DNA of 12,403 nucleotides from Bacteroidales bacterium (GTDB taxonomy: Bacteria > Bacteroidota > Bacteroidia > Bacteroidales > UBA932), in NCBI GenBank assembly GCA_004556005.1, contig SFJA01000055.1, positions 1 through 12,403 on the forward strand, written 5' to 3'. The position numbers and the translations under genes are program-made. This document shows, piece by piece, positions 1 to 6,317 of the stretch (position 1 is the stretch's first letter; each line of letters opens with the position of its first letter). A model generated the notes under the pieces. It made no database searches. It was not told the DNA's origin and worked only from the letters and a program-made list of their open reading frames with translations.

Positions 1-110
1 GGGAGAAAGGCCACAAGGAATTTAGCTGTCTGGATATAGTTTATTATCAGAGCCCGAAGAAACTGTTCAACATTCACAAAAAGAGTGATGAAACAAACGG
101 GGACATCTGA
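1..110 (+). CDS. 3' end of an unidentified protein gene (partial)
   Basis: One frame is open from the window edge (first full codon at base 3) to a TGA at 108-110, giving about 35 residues that end in SDETNGDI. The peptide is charged and mixed, with a segment reading LDIVYYQSPKKLF, as expected of a real C-terminus. Its antisense frame is also open but reads as a hydrophobic string with no start codon, so it looks like the shadow. The stop lies 16 bp from the end of the converging ClC gene, a normal tail-to-tail spacing. I do not recognise the family, and 35 codons is short enough to be open by chance. Confidence 0.4.
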   Translation, partial: EKGHKEFSCLDIVYYQSPKKLFNIHKKSDETNGDI

Positions 111-126
111 AAGCGGACAAGTGAGA

Positions 127-1878
127 CTAATCGTCCGGCGAAATCTGTTTCAAAGCATCACGATAGGCCATCAATACCCTGGATCGGGAAATGAAGCCCT
201 GGTAAACCCGGTCGTGGTCAACTACAGGCAGACGCCAGGCTCCGGTAATGTCAAACTTGTTCATAACAGAATCCATCTTCTCGTCTAAAAAAACAAGTGG
301 AATGTCTGTAGTCATAAGATTGTAAACGCGGACAGAGTCGTACTTGCTTTCATCAAGAAGTTCCTTATGAATATTGCCTATATCAATCATACCCTGAAAA
401 TGCCCGGAGGCATCAACAACAGCAACAACCTGGGCTGTACTTGCACTTACGACGGACACGAGGTCACGCAAACTCTGCTCCGGTTGTATGCGTGGATATT
501 TGTCCCTGACAAGGTCAGAAAGACGCATAAGAGTGATCACGGCTTTGTCGGAATCGTGTGTAAGAAGGTCACCGCTCTGCGCAATGCGCTTCGTATAAAT
601 CGAATACTTCTCAAAAAGCCTGACAGTGGCAAAAGAAATCGTGGCAGTAAGTATGAGTGGAATGAGGAGGTCGTATCCTCCGGAAATTTCGGCTATGAGG
701 AAGATGGCCGTAAGTGGAGACTGCATTACTCCGGCCATCAGGGCAGCCATACCCACAAGGACAAAGTTCTTTTCCGGAACGTCAAATCCGAAATAAGGTA
801 TGAGATTGAGGGTACGGGAAACCACAAATCCGATTATTGCTCCTGCAAAAAGTGTCGGGCCAAAGGTTCCTCCGACTCCCCCGCCGGCGTTTGTAAAGGT
901 CATCGCAATAACCTTGAGGAAAAAGACCATCAGGAACAGCAATGGCACGCCCCAGGGACTGCGTGTGAGGAAGGACAGAGGCGAGGAGCCCATCGAGCTG
1001 GAACCGTCAAGCAGGGAAGATATTACATCATACCCTTCGCCATAGAGTTCAGGGAAAACAAATATGAGAAGGCCGAGGCCGAAAGCACAGCCTGCCCACT
1101 TGACAATAGGTTTCTTGAAACCGGAAAGCCAGTCTTCAAGCTTGAGAGTGGTTCTGGTAAAATAAAGGGATGCAAATCCTCCTACTATGCCGAGTACGAT
1201 ATAAAAAGGAAGATTGCCCATGGAGAATCGCACCAGATTGCAGGCAAACAGTGGATCCTGCCCCCTGAAGATGTAGGATACCACAGTCGCTGTAATGGTG
1301 GACAAAAGCAGCGGAAGGAGGGAGTTGAGCGAGATGCTGAACATCAGAATCTCGACGGTAAACAGAACTCCGGCGAGAGGTGCCTTGAAAATTCCTGCTA
1401 CAGCAGCCGCGGCTCCGCATCCGAGCAGGAGAGTTACACTTCTGTAAGAGAGACCTGCAAGACGGCCAATATTGCTACCTATGGCGGCTCCTGTATAAAC
1501 GATAGGCGCCTCGGCACCGACCGAACCGCCGAACCCAATGGTAACGGACGAAGTGAGTACGGAAGTCCAGGTGTTGTGAGGCTTGATGAGAGAATCGTTT
1601 CTGGAGACCGCCAGAAGTACCTTGGTTACTCCATGGCTGATATTGTCCCTGACAACGAACTTGAGGAGCAGATACGAGATGAGCATACCAACACCGGGAT
1701 ACACAAGGTACTGCCAATGGAAAAGTCCATCAGCAAAACCGGAAGTAAGAAGCCGGCGTATAAGGTGTATGAGATAATCAAGAAGAACAGCGGAAAGTCC
1801 AGCACACAAACCTACAAGAAGGCTGAGTACATAGATTTTCCGCGATTCAGTCAAATATTTGAATCTGAATGGCTTCAC
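127..1878 (-). CDS. ClC-family chloride channel/transporter with C-terminal CBS pair
   Basis: Integral inner-membrane protein of the ClC family (583 aa), which moves chloride as a channel or as a Cl-/H+ antiporter. Residues ~15-430 form the ClC membrane core: a SHGVT segment at 81-85 in place of the usual GSGIP, the gating-glutamate motif GSVGAEAP (118-125, Glu123), FKAPLAGVLFTVE (164-176), GGGVGGTFGP (332-341), and Tyr402 in GGYDLLIP, matching the chloride-coordinating tyrosine. Residues ~450-575 hold two CBS domains, usually a nucleotide-binding regulatory module. The residue after Glu176, where antiporters such as E. coli ClC carry the proton glutamate, is Ile177, as in channel-type ClCs. 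The start is a GTG: an in-frame stop lies 12 codons upstream with no ATG between. No clear Shine-Dalgarno is seen. It probably shares a transcript with the small acidic gene 70 bp upstream. Family call is firm; channel versus antiporter is inference. Confidence 0.95.
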   Translation of the reverse strand: MKPFRFKYLTESRKIYVLSLLVGLCAGLSAVLLDYLIHLIRRLLTSGFADGLFHWQYLVYPGVGMLISYLLLKFVVRDNISHGVTKVLLAVSRNDSLIKPHNTWTSVLTSSVTIGFGGSVGAEAPIVYTGAAIGSNIGRLAGLSYRSVTLLLGCGAAAAVAGIFKAPLAGVLFTVEILMFSISLNSLLPLLLSTITATVVSYIFRGQDPLFACNLVRFSMGNLPFYIVLGIVGGFASLYFTRTTLKLEDWLSGFKKPIVKWAGCAFGLGLLIFVFPELYGEGYDVISSLLDGSSSMGSSPLSFLTRSPWGVPLLFLMVFFLKVIAMTFTNAGGGVGGTFGPTLFAGAIIGFVVSRTLNLIPYFGFDVPEKNFVLVGMAALMAGVMQSPLTAIFLIAEISGGYDLLIPLILTATISFATVRLFEKYSIYTKRIAQSGDLLTHDSDKAVITLMRLSDLVRDKYPRIQPEQSLRDLVSVVSASTAQVVAVVDASGHFQGMIDIGNIHKELLDESKYDSVRVYNLMTTDIPLVFLDEKMDSVMNKFDITGAWRLPVVDHDRVYQGFISRSRVLMAYRDALKQISPDD

Positions 1879-1948
1879 CTCGTTGGCATCTGGAAGTCGG
1901 ATTATCCCGGCTCAACAAAGCGGGATATTCCATATATATTGAAAAAGC

Positions 1949-2317
1949 TTATGCGTCCTGAGGATCGTCATCAGTTCCGTATTGGGCGATATTGTCATCC
2001 GGAAGGGTGGCATTGTCCTCTTCCGAAACAGAAGCGGTACCTGCTACATCCTCCGTTTCCTCAAACTCGGTCCTTTCAAGCCAACGCTCGATATCTTCGT
2101 GGTCGTCAACTTTAACCTTTATCTTCACAAGATATATGGCATCGGGAATCTCCAGCGTAACGGCATAAAAAAATGAGCCGTCAGGTTTCGGATACTTTTC
2201 AAGATCCTGAAGATAATCTGCATAGCCCCCCGGATACTTCTCATTAAATGCAGCTGCGAGCTCAGGGGACATCTTCTCGTAGCTTATGACATGTCTTTTT
2301 TTAGAATCTGGGTTCAT
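1949..2317 (-). CDS. small acidic protein of unknown function
   Basis: A 122-residue protein with no signal peptide or membrane segment, so likely cytoplasmic. Residues ~8-80 look like a compact folded domain: RHVISYEKMSPELAAAF near the start, then a tyrosine/glycine-rich stretch, then alternating hydrophobic strands around FFYAVTLEIPDAIYLVKIKVKV. The last ~45 residues are strongly acidic (many Asp/Glu) and probably disordered. I chose the ATG at 2317; an in-frame TTG at 2338 would add seven residues, but the ATG is the commoner start and leaves the 2319-2336 palindrome in the leader. The gene lies 70 bp upstream of the ClC gene on the same strand and diverges from purA. I have an impression of similar short proteins in other Bacteroidales but cannot name a family or function. 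Confidence 0.8.
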   Translation of the reverse strand: MNPDSKKRHVISYEKMSPELAAAFNEKYPGGYADYLQDLEKYPKPDGSFFYAVTLEIPDAIYLVKIKVKVDDHEDIERWLERTEFEETEDVAGTASVSEEDNATLPDDNIAQYGTDDDPQDA

Positions 2318-2318
2318 A

Positions 2319-2336
2319 GCATTCAAATTTGAGTGC
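2319..2336. repeat. 18-bp near-perfect palindrome, possible operator
   Basis: GCATTCAAATTTGAGTGC reads as its own reverse complement except for one pair. It has no loop, so it suits a DNA-binding dimer better than an RNA hairpin. It lies between the start codon (2317) and the candidate -7 element (2347-2354) of the small acidic gene, where a bound repressor would block transcription. The A/T-rich core lowers the weight of the match. Confidence 0.35.
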
Positions 2337-2346
2337 AATAATAAGG

Positions 2347-2354
2347 CAAAATTA
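2347..2354 (-). promoter_or_regulatory. candidate -7 element for the small acidic gene
   Basis: On the minus strand this reads TAATTTTG, a full match to the Bacteroidetes -7 consensus TAnnTTTG. It lies 29 bp upstream of the ATG at 2317, giving a short leader. No clear TTTG-type -33 element lies at the usual spacing, so the call is tentative. Confidence 0.4.
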
Positions 2355-2376
2355 TATAAGAAACAAACATTTTTAA

Positions 2377-2408
2377 TTTGCTCTTGTTAATCATTCATCG
2401 TATCTTTA
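2377..2408 (+). promoter_or_regulatory. purA promoter, Bacteroidetes type
   Basis: TTTG at 2377-2380 and TATCTTTA at 2401-2408 are separated by 20 bp. This fits the primary sigma factor consensus of Bacteroidetes (TTTG, 19-21 bp, TAnnTTTG) with one mismatch at the last base. Transcription would start near 2413-2415, leaving a leader of roughly 20 nt before the ATG at 2433. No Shine-Dalgarno is visible in that leader. Confidence 0.55.
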
Positions 2409-2432
2409 CGAAAATTTATACACCGAACGATA

Positions 2433-3701
2433 ATGAAAAAAATCGACATGGTCCTCGGGCTCCAATGGGGAGACGAAGGCAAAGGAAAAGTAGTGGATGT
2501 ACTGACACCTGATTACAAAGTAATTGCACGATTCCAGGGCGGTCCCAACGCCGGCCACTCACTAGTGTTTGACGGCGAAGGATTCGTTCTCCACACAGTT
2601 CCTTCAGGCATTTTCCGTGAAGATTCCATCAATATTATCGGCAACGGAGTTGTCATCGACCCCGTCATCCTGATGGAAGAAATTGAAAGCATCGAAGCCA
2701 AAGGCATCGACATCACCGACAAACTTCTCATTTCAAAGAGAGCTCATCTCATTCTCCCTACGCACAGGATGCTCGACGCCGCAAGCGAGGCAGCCAAAGG
2801 CAAGTCGAAGATAGGCTCCACCCTCAAGGGCATAGGACCTACCTATATGGACAAGACCGGCCGCAACGGAGTCAGGATAGGCGACATACTCTCGGGCGAA
2901 TTTCGCAACCGCTACGAAACCCTCAGGGAGAAGCATCGCAGTCTCCTCGCGCAGTATGAAGGATTTACCTATGACATAAGCCAATACGAGGCCAGGTGGT
3001 TCGACGCAATCGAAAAGCTGAAGAGATTCCAGTTCATTGAAAGTGAAATTGTTGTCAACGACTTCCTTGAAAAGGACGTACCTGTGCTTGCCGAAGGCGC
3101 CCAGGGCTCGATGCTTGACATCGATTTTGGAACCTATCCTTTTGTCACTTCTTCAAACACAATGGCTGCCGGAGTATGTACAGGACTCGGCGTGGCTCCA
3201 AACAGGGTCGGAAAGGTTTACGGTATCTTCAAGGCATATTGCACCAGGGTAGGAAGCGGTCCGTTCCCAACCGAACTGTTCGACAACGATGGCGACAGGC
3301 TCAGAAGCATAGGTCACGAATTTGGTGCAACAACCGGACGTCCTCGCAGATGCGGATGGCTTGATATGGTAGCCCTCAAATACGCCGTTATGATGAACGG
3401 AGTCAGCGAACTGATAATGATGAAAGCCGACGTCCTCAACGACTTTGACACCATCAAGGTTGCGACCGGATACGAAATTGACGGCAAGCAAATTGACTAC
3501 TTCCCGTTCGAAAGCAACGAAAGCGTAACTCCTGTTTACAAGGAGTTCAAGGGCTGGAAATGCGACATCTGTTCAGTGCGTAAGTATGAAGACTTCCCAC
3601 AGGAACTCAAGGACTACGTTGACTTCATAGAGAAGGAAACCGGATGCCCGGTAAAGATCATCTCCGTAGGTCCAGACCGCAAGGAAATCGTAATCAGATA
3701 A
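2433..3701 (+). CDS. purA: adenylosuccinate synthetase
   Basis: Cytoplasmic enzyme of the AMP branch: IMP + L-aspartate + GTP gives adenylosuccinate + GDP + phosphate. At 422 residues it is full length for the family. The N-terminal P-loop-like motif GDEGKGK is at 13-19, with catalytic Asp14 and, in GGPNAGHS, His42, matching Asp13/His41 of the E. coli enzyme. GIGPTYMDKTGRNGVR follows around residue 130, ARVGSGPFPTEL-type sequence (here TRVGSGPFPTEL) around 270, and TTGRPRRCGWLD around 300, part of the IMP/GTP-binding region. It is a single-gene unit with its own promoter, and its 3' end faces purB, whose product acts next on adenylosuccinate. Start at ATG 2433 puts the nucleotide-binding strand at the expected distance from the N-terminus. 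Nothing in it looks damaged. Confidence 0.98.
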   Translation: MKKIDMVLGLQWGDEGKGKVVDVLTPDYKVIARFQGGPNAGHSLVFDGEGFVLHTVPSGIFREDSINIIGNGVVIDPVILMEEIESIEAKGIDITDKLLISKRAHLILPTHRMLDAASEAAKGKSKIGSTLKGIGPTYMDKTGRNGVRIGDILSGEFRNRYETLREKHRSLLAQYEGFTYDISQYEARWFDAIEKLKRFQFIESEIVVNDFLEKDVPVLAEGAQGSMLDIDFGTYPFVTSSNTMAAGVCTGLGVAPNRVGKVYGIFKAYCTRVGSGPFPTELFDNDGDRLRSIGHEFGATTGRPRRCGWLDMVALKYAVMMNGVSELIMMKADVLNDFDTIKVATGYEIDGKQIDYFPFESNESVTPVYKEFKGWKCDICSVRKYEDFPQELKDYVDFIEKETGCPVKIISVGPDRKEIVIR

Positions 3702-3756
3702 AAGTCACTGCAGCGCGAACTTCGGTAACAAACGGAAGAAAATCAGATAATAATAA

Positions 3757-3793
3757 GGGGGCGACCAGAGTCAAAAGACTTACGGTCGCCCCT
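3757..3793. terminator. two-way hairpin terminator between purA and purB
   Basis: GGGGGCGACC (3757-3766) pairs with GGTCGCCCCT (3784-3793) over 10 pairs including one G-T. Inside the loop a second stem, AGTC/GACT (3769-3772 with 3777-3780), closes an AAAA loop. It lies midway between two converging genes (stops at 3701 and 3814), so it probably ends both transcripts. The flank is moderately T-rich on the minus strand (CTTATTATTATC) and weaker on the plus strand (CTCATTTC). Confidence 0.85.
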
Positions 3794-3813
3794 CTCATTT
3801 CGTGATATAACGA

Positions 3814-5109
3814 TTACTTGATACCTACACGGTCAAAGATAAAGTCCACGTTCTTGAAATAATAGTCAAGAGTAAAGCAATCATCCAGTTCGGACTGACC
3901 GAGCAAACTCATAACCTTTTCATTTGCCTCAAGCAGAGTCTTGTAGTCGAGTCCCTCGGTCCAAGCCTTCATAGCAATTGGCTGGACTGTATCGTATGCA
4001 TCCTCTCTGGCAAGGCCCTTGCCGATAAGTGCATTCATTACCCTCTGGGCAAAAATGACTCCGCGCGTACGGTAAATGTTGTCAAGCATATTCTGAGGAT
4101 ATACAACGAGATTCTCCAAAATACCCTTGAAACGGTTAAGCATATAATCAAGCAGTTCTGTAGCATCAGGAAGCACGATCCTTTCGGTAGAACTGTGGGA
4201 AATATCCCTCTCGTGCCACAGCGCGACATTTTCATTGAAAGTAACCATATAGCCCCTCATAACGCGCGCGCACCCGCAGATATTCTCGGAACTGATAGGA
4301 TTGCGTTTGTGCGGCATAGCGCTGGAACCCTTCTGACCCTTGCGGAAAGCCTCCTCAGCCTCACGAACTTCCGTACGCTGAAGACTCCTGACCTCGAAAG
4401 CCATCTGCTCAAGAGTCGAAGCGATTACGGAAAGCGTTGACATATAGAAAGCGTGACGGTCCCTCTGAAGAACCTGGGTGGAGATGTTGGCAGAATTGAT
4501 ACCCAGCTTCCCGCACACATAGTCCTGGATAAATGGAGGAATGTTGGCAAAATTGCCGACAGCACCGCTCATCTTGCCCGCCTCGACTCCGGCTGCAGCG
4601 AATTTGAAACGCTCTATATTGCGCTTCATTTCCTCATACCAGAGAGCCCACTTCAAGCCGAAAGAAGTGATGTCAGCGTGCACACCGTGGGTTCGGCCAA
4701 TGCACGGGGTTGACTTAAATTCTATCGCCCTCTTGCGCAGCACCTCGAGGAACTGCTCGAGATCCTCGAGCAGAATGGCATCCGCCTGCTTGATGAGATA
4801 GCCGTTCGCAGTATCAACTACATCGGTTGAAGTAAGACCGTAATGCACCCACTTGCGTTCCTCTCCAAGACTCTCCGACACGGCCCGGGTAAAAGCCACC
4901 ACGTCGTGACGGGTCTGTTCCTCGATCTCCTGTATGCGGGCAACGTCGAAACGCGCATCGCGCCTGATTTTATCGACATCCTCCTTAGGAATCACTCCCA
5001 GTTCCGACCAGGCCTCGCACGAAAGGATTTCGACCTTGAGATAAGCATCGAACTTATTCTCCTCGGTCCAGATGTCGCGCATCACCTTGCGTGAATACCT
5101 CTCTATCAT
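3814..5109 (-). CDS. purB: adenylosuccinate lyase
   Basis: Cytoplasmic lyase of the fumarase/aspartase superfamily that acts twice in purine synthesis: SAICAR to AICAR + fumarate, and adenylosuccinate to AMP + fumarate. At 431 residues it matches the shorter, Bacillus-like class. Conserved landmarks are RHDVVAF (67-73, His68), the TSTDVVDT region (93-100), RTHGVHA (139-145, His141, the general-acid/base region), and the signature loop GSSAMPHKRNP (261-271), whose Ser262/Ser263 include the catalytic serine. The ATG overlaps the purC stop as ATGA, so translation is probably coupled to purC and both ride one transcript. The order fits the pathway: PurC makes SAICAR, PurB cleaves it. The gene ends against the shared terminator with purA. 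Confidence 0.98.
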   Translation of the reverse strand: MIERYSRKVMRDIWTEENKFDAYLKVEILSCEAWSELGVIPKEDVDKIRRDARFDVARIQEIEEQTRHDVVAFTRAVSESLGEERKWVHYGLTSTDVVDTANGYLIKQADAILLEDLEQFLEVLRKRAIEFKSTPCIGRTHGVHADITSFGLKWALWYEEMKRNIERFKFAAAGVEAGKMSGAVGNFANIPPFIQDYVCGKLGINSANISTQVLQRDRHAFYMSTLSVIASTLEQMAFEVRSLQRTEVREAEEAFRKGQKGSSAMPHKRNPISSENICGCARVMRGYMVTFNENVALWHERDISHSSTERIVLPDATELLDYMLNRFKGILENLVVYPQNMLDNIYRTRGVIFAQRVMNALIGKGLAREDAYDTVQPIAMKAWTEGLDYKTLLEANEKVMSLLGQSELDDCFTLDYYFKNVDFIFDRVGIK

Positions 5110-6056
5110 AATCCTCTGCTTTCAAGAAATGTGCGGATATTGCCCTCAATGCGGGAAAGCGGATCCTCCGACTCGGCAGGCACGAACTTGCTTCCGGTAA
5201 TGTGCTCATAGAGCTCAACGTAGCGCTCGGTGATGCCGCTGACAACCTCATCGGTCATCTCGGGAACCTTCTGGCCCTCCTGACCCTGGAAGCCGCCGGC
5301 CATCAGCCATTCGCGGACAAATTCCTTGGAAAGCTGCTTCTGCCTCTCCCCCTTGGCGAGACGCTCCTCATAGCCTTCCGCATAGAAATAGCGTGAAGAG
5401 TCAGGAGTGTGAATCTCGTCCATCAGCACGATCTGACCGTTGCGCTTTCCGAACTCATACTTGGTATCAACCAGGATGAGACCCTTGTCGGCAGCCATCT
5501 CGCAACCTCTGCGGTAGAGTGCGCGGGTATAAGTCTCGAGCTGCTCATAGTCCTCACGGGACACTATGCCGCGAGCGATGATGTCCTCTTTGCTGATATC
5601 CTCATCATGACCCGCATCAGCCTTTGTGGTCGGAGTGATGATAGGCTCCGGGAACTTCTGGTTCTCCACCATTCCCTCAGGAAGCGGAACACCGCACAGA
5701 CTGCGCTTTCCAGCCTTGTACTCCCTCCAGGCGTGTCCGGTAAGACAACCCCTGATAACCATCTCCACCTTGAAAGGTTCGCAGCGGTAACCGATGGTAA
5801 CCATAGGATCCACGCTTTCGATTTTCCAGTTCGGGATGATGTCCGAGGTCGAATCGAGAAATGACGATGCAATCTGGTTGAGCACCTGGCCCTTGAACGG
5901 AATGCCTTTTGGAAGGACCACGTCAAATGCAGAAATACGGTCGGTAGCGACCATTACGAGATAATCCTGTCCGATGCTGTAAACATCGCGGACCTTGCCG
6001 GTGTACTTGGAAACCTGTCCCGGAAAGGTAAAATCAGTGCTGGTAATTGCTTTCAT
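5106..6056 (-). CDS. purC: SAICAR synthetase (phosphoribosylaminoimidazole-succinocarboxamide synthase)
   Basis: Cytoplasmic ATP-dependent ligase joining CAIR and L-aspartate to give SAICAR. The 316 residues correspond to the longer PurC form (~300 aa, closer to the yeast Ade1 type) rather than the ~240-residue E. coli form. Landmarks: the nucleotide-binding N-terminus with GKVRDVYSIG (20-29), ATDRISAFD (37-45), FKVEMVIRGCLTGHAW (95-110, SAICAR synthetase signature 1), LVDTKYEFG (195-203), and MDEIHTPDSSRYF (212-224, signature 2). It is the first gene of the purC-purB transcript, overlapping purB by 4 bp, and diverges from purE across 261 bp. The ATG is preceded by a leader of about 20 nt if the promoter at 6082-6113 is correct. 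No defects seen. Confidence 0.98.
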   Translation of the reverse strand: MKAITSTDFTFPGQVSKYTGKVRDVYSIGQDYLVMVATDRISAFDVVLPKGIPFKGQVLNQIASSFLDSTSDIIPNWKIESVDPMVTIGYRCEPFKVEMVIRGCLTGHAWREYKAGKRSLCGVPLPEGMVENQKFPEPIITPTTKADAGHDEDISKEDIIARGIVSREDYEQLETYTRALYRRGCEMAADKGLILVDTKYEFGKRNGQIVLMDEIHTPDSSRYFYAEGYEERLAKGERQKQLSKEFVREWLMAGGFQGQEGQKVPEMTDEVVSGITERYVELYEHITGSKFVPAESEDPLSRIEGNIRTFLESRGL

Positions 6057-6070
6057 TTAAGTATGAATCA

Positions 6071-6088
6071 AAATTCGGCTACGAATTT
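6071..6088. repeat. perfect inverted repeat at the purC promoter, possible operator
   Basis: AAATTCG, a 4-bp spacer (GCTA), then CGAATTT: a perfect 7-bp inverted repeat. Its outer arm overlaps the candidate purC -7 element (6082-6089) and the rest covers the likely transcription start, a classical place for a repressor. No second copy of the same sequence is visible upstream of purA, so a regulon-wide role is not supported here. Confidence 0.4.
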
Positions 6089-6113
6089 AAATCTTTTTTC
6101 TCACTCTATGAAA
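6082..6113 (-). promoter_or_regulatory. candidate purC-purB promoter
   Basis: On the minus strand TTTC (6113-6110), a 20-bp spacer, then TAAATTCG (6089-6082). Against the Bacteroidetes consensus TTTG/TAnnTTTG this has one mismatch in each element at the ideal spacing. It is interleaved with the divergent purE promoter. Confidence 0.4.
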
Positions 6114-6128
6114 AAATAACTAAATTTG
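6097..6128 (+). promoter_or_regulatory. candidate purE operon promoter
   Basis: TTTC (6097-6100), 20-bp spacer, then TAAATTTG (6121-6128), a perfect match to the Bacteroidetes -7 consensus. The predicted start near 6133 leaves about 185 nt before purE. The only comparable -7 element I find between purC and purE on this strand is this one, so purE transcription should pass through the leader ORF and hairpin. Confidence 0.5.
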
Positions 6129-6144
6129 TGGTGGAAATTTTGCT

Positions 6145-6228
6145 ATGTACACAAAAGGCAGAAACACATATCACAGCGATGCGGCAGAATCACTGATTGC
6201 TGCAGCAGCCGTGCCCCCGAGGGGATGA
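6145..6228 (+). CDS. 27-codon leader ORF upstream of purE
   Basis: ATG at 6145, about 11 nt after the predicted transcription start, opens a 27-codon frame ending in VPPRG and TGA (6226-6228). It begins MYTKGRNTYHSD and contains an AAAA run before the end. The stop codon lies within the 5' arm of the hairpin at 6219-6253, so a ribosome finishing or pausing here would cover that arm. The Pro-Pro pair two residues before the terminal Gly is a sequence type known to slow ribosomes. Too short to be a certain gene: support is positional only, and there is no recognisable Shine-Dalgarno. Whether it acts as a leader peptide is inference. Confidence 0.4.
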   Translation: MYTKGRNTYHSDAAESLIAAAAVPPRG

Positions 6229-6260
6229 ACCGTATTCATTGGTCCATCCCCTTTCTGTTT
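6219..6260 (+). terminator. terminator/attenuator hairpin in the purE leader
   Basis: GGGGATG (6221-6227) pairs with CATCCCC (6245-6251), extended inward by ACC/GGT across one mismatch and outward by A6220-T6252. The loop is GTATTCATT and the hairpin is followed by TTTCTGTTT (6252-6260). It looks like an intrinsic terminator 58 nt upstream of purE. The GGGG of its 5' arm can instead pair with CCCC at 6214-6217, giving a small competing stem. A second hairpin, GCAGAATC with GATTGCTGC (6184-6203, one bulge), lies just upstream within the leader ORF. Confidence 0.6.
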
Positions 6261-6317
6261 CCAGCCTCAGTGTCAGGGCAAAGCTGTTAATAACGGACAG
6301 TTAGAATTGACATCGAT

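Noticed and set aside
1906..1924. CCCG/CGGG inverted repeat between the small acidic gene and the ClC gene
   Set aside because: Only four pairs, a long loop and no T tract, so it is not a credible terminator. The two genes may be co-transcribed.
367..2115. 582-codon open frame on the plus strand, antisense to the ClC gene and part of the small acidic gene
   Set aside because: It shares codon register with the ClC gene, so it stays open because that gene avoids the codons TTA, CTA and TCA. The translation is Lys/Arg/Gly/Ser-rich without recognisable domains, while the minus strand encodes a textbook ClC protein.
3718..3740. Second hairpin just after purA (CTTC/GAAG arms with a short inner pair)
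   Set aside because: The stem is about six pairs with a mismatch and lacks a T tract. The strong hairpin at 3757-3793 explains termination.
5564..5926. Open frames overlapping purC, including a 120-codon minus-strand frame and a 151-codon plus-strand frame at 5409-5864
   Set aside because: Both are shadows of purC; neither shows a family motif, and purC is conserved over its whole length.
6057..6317. Purine, PRPP or ppGpp riboswitch, or 6S RNA, between purC and purE
   Set aside because: I could not find the three-way junction core of a purine riboswitch, nor one long bulged hairpin spanning the region as in 6S RNA. What is visible is a leader ORF and a terminator-like hairpin.
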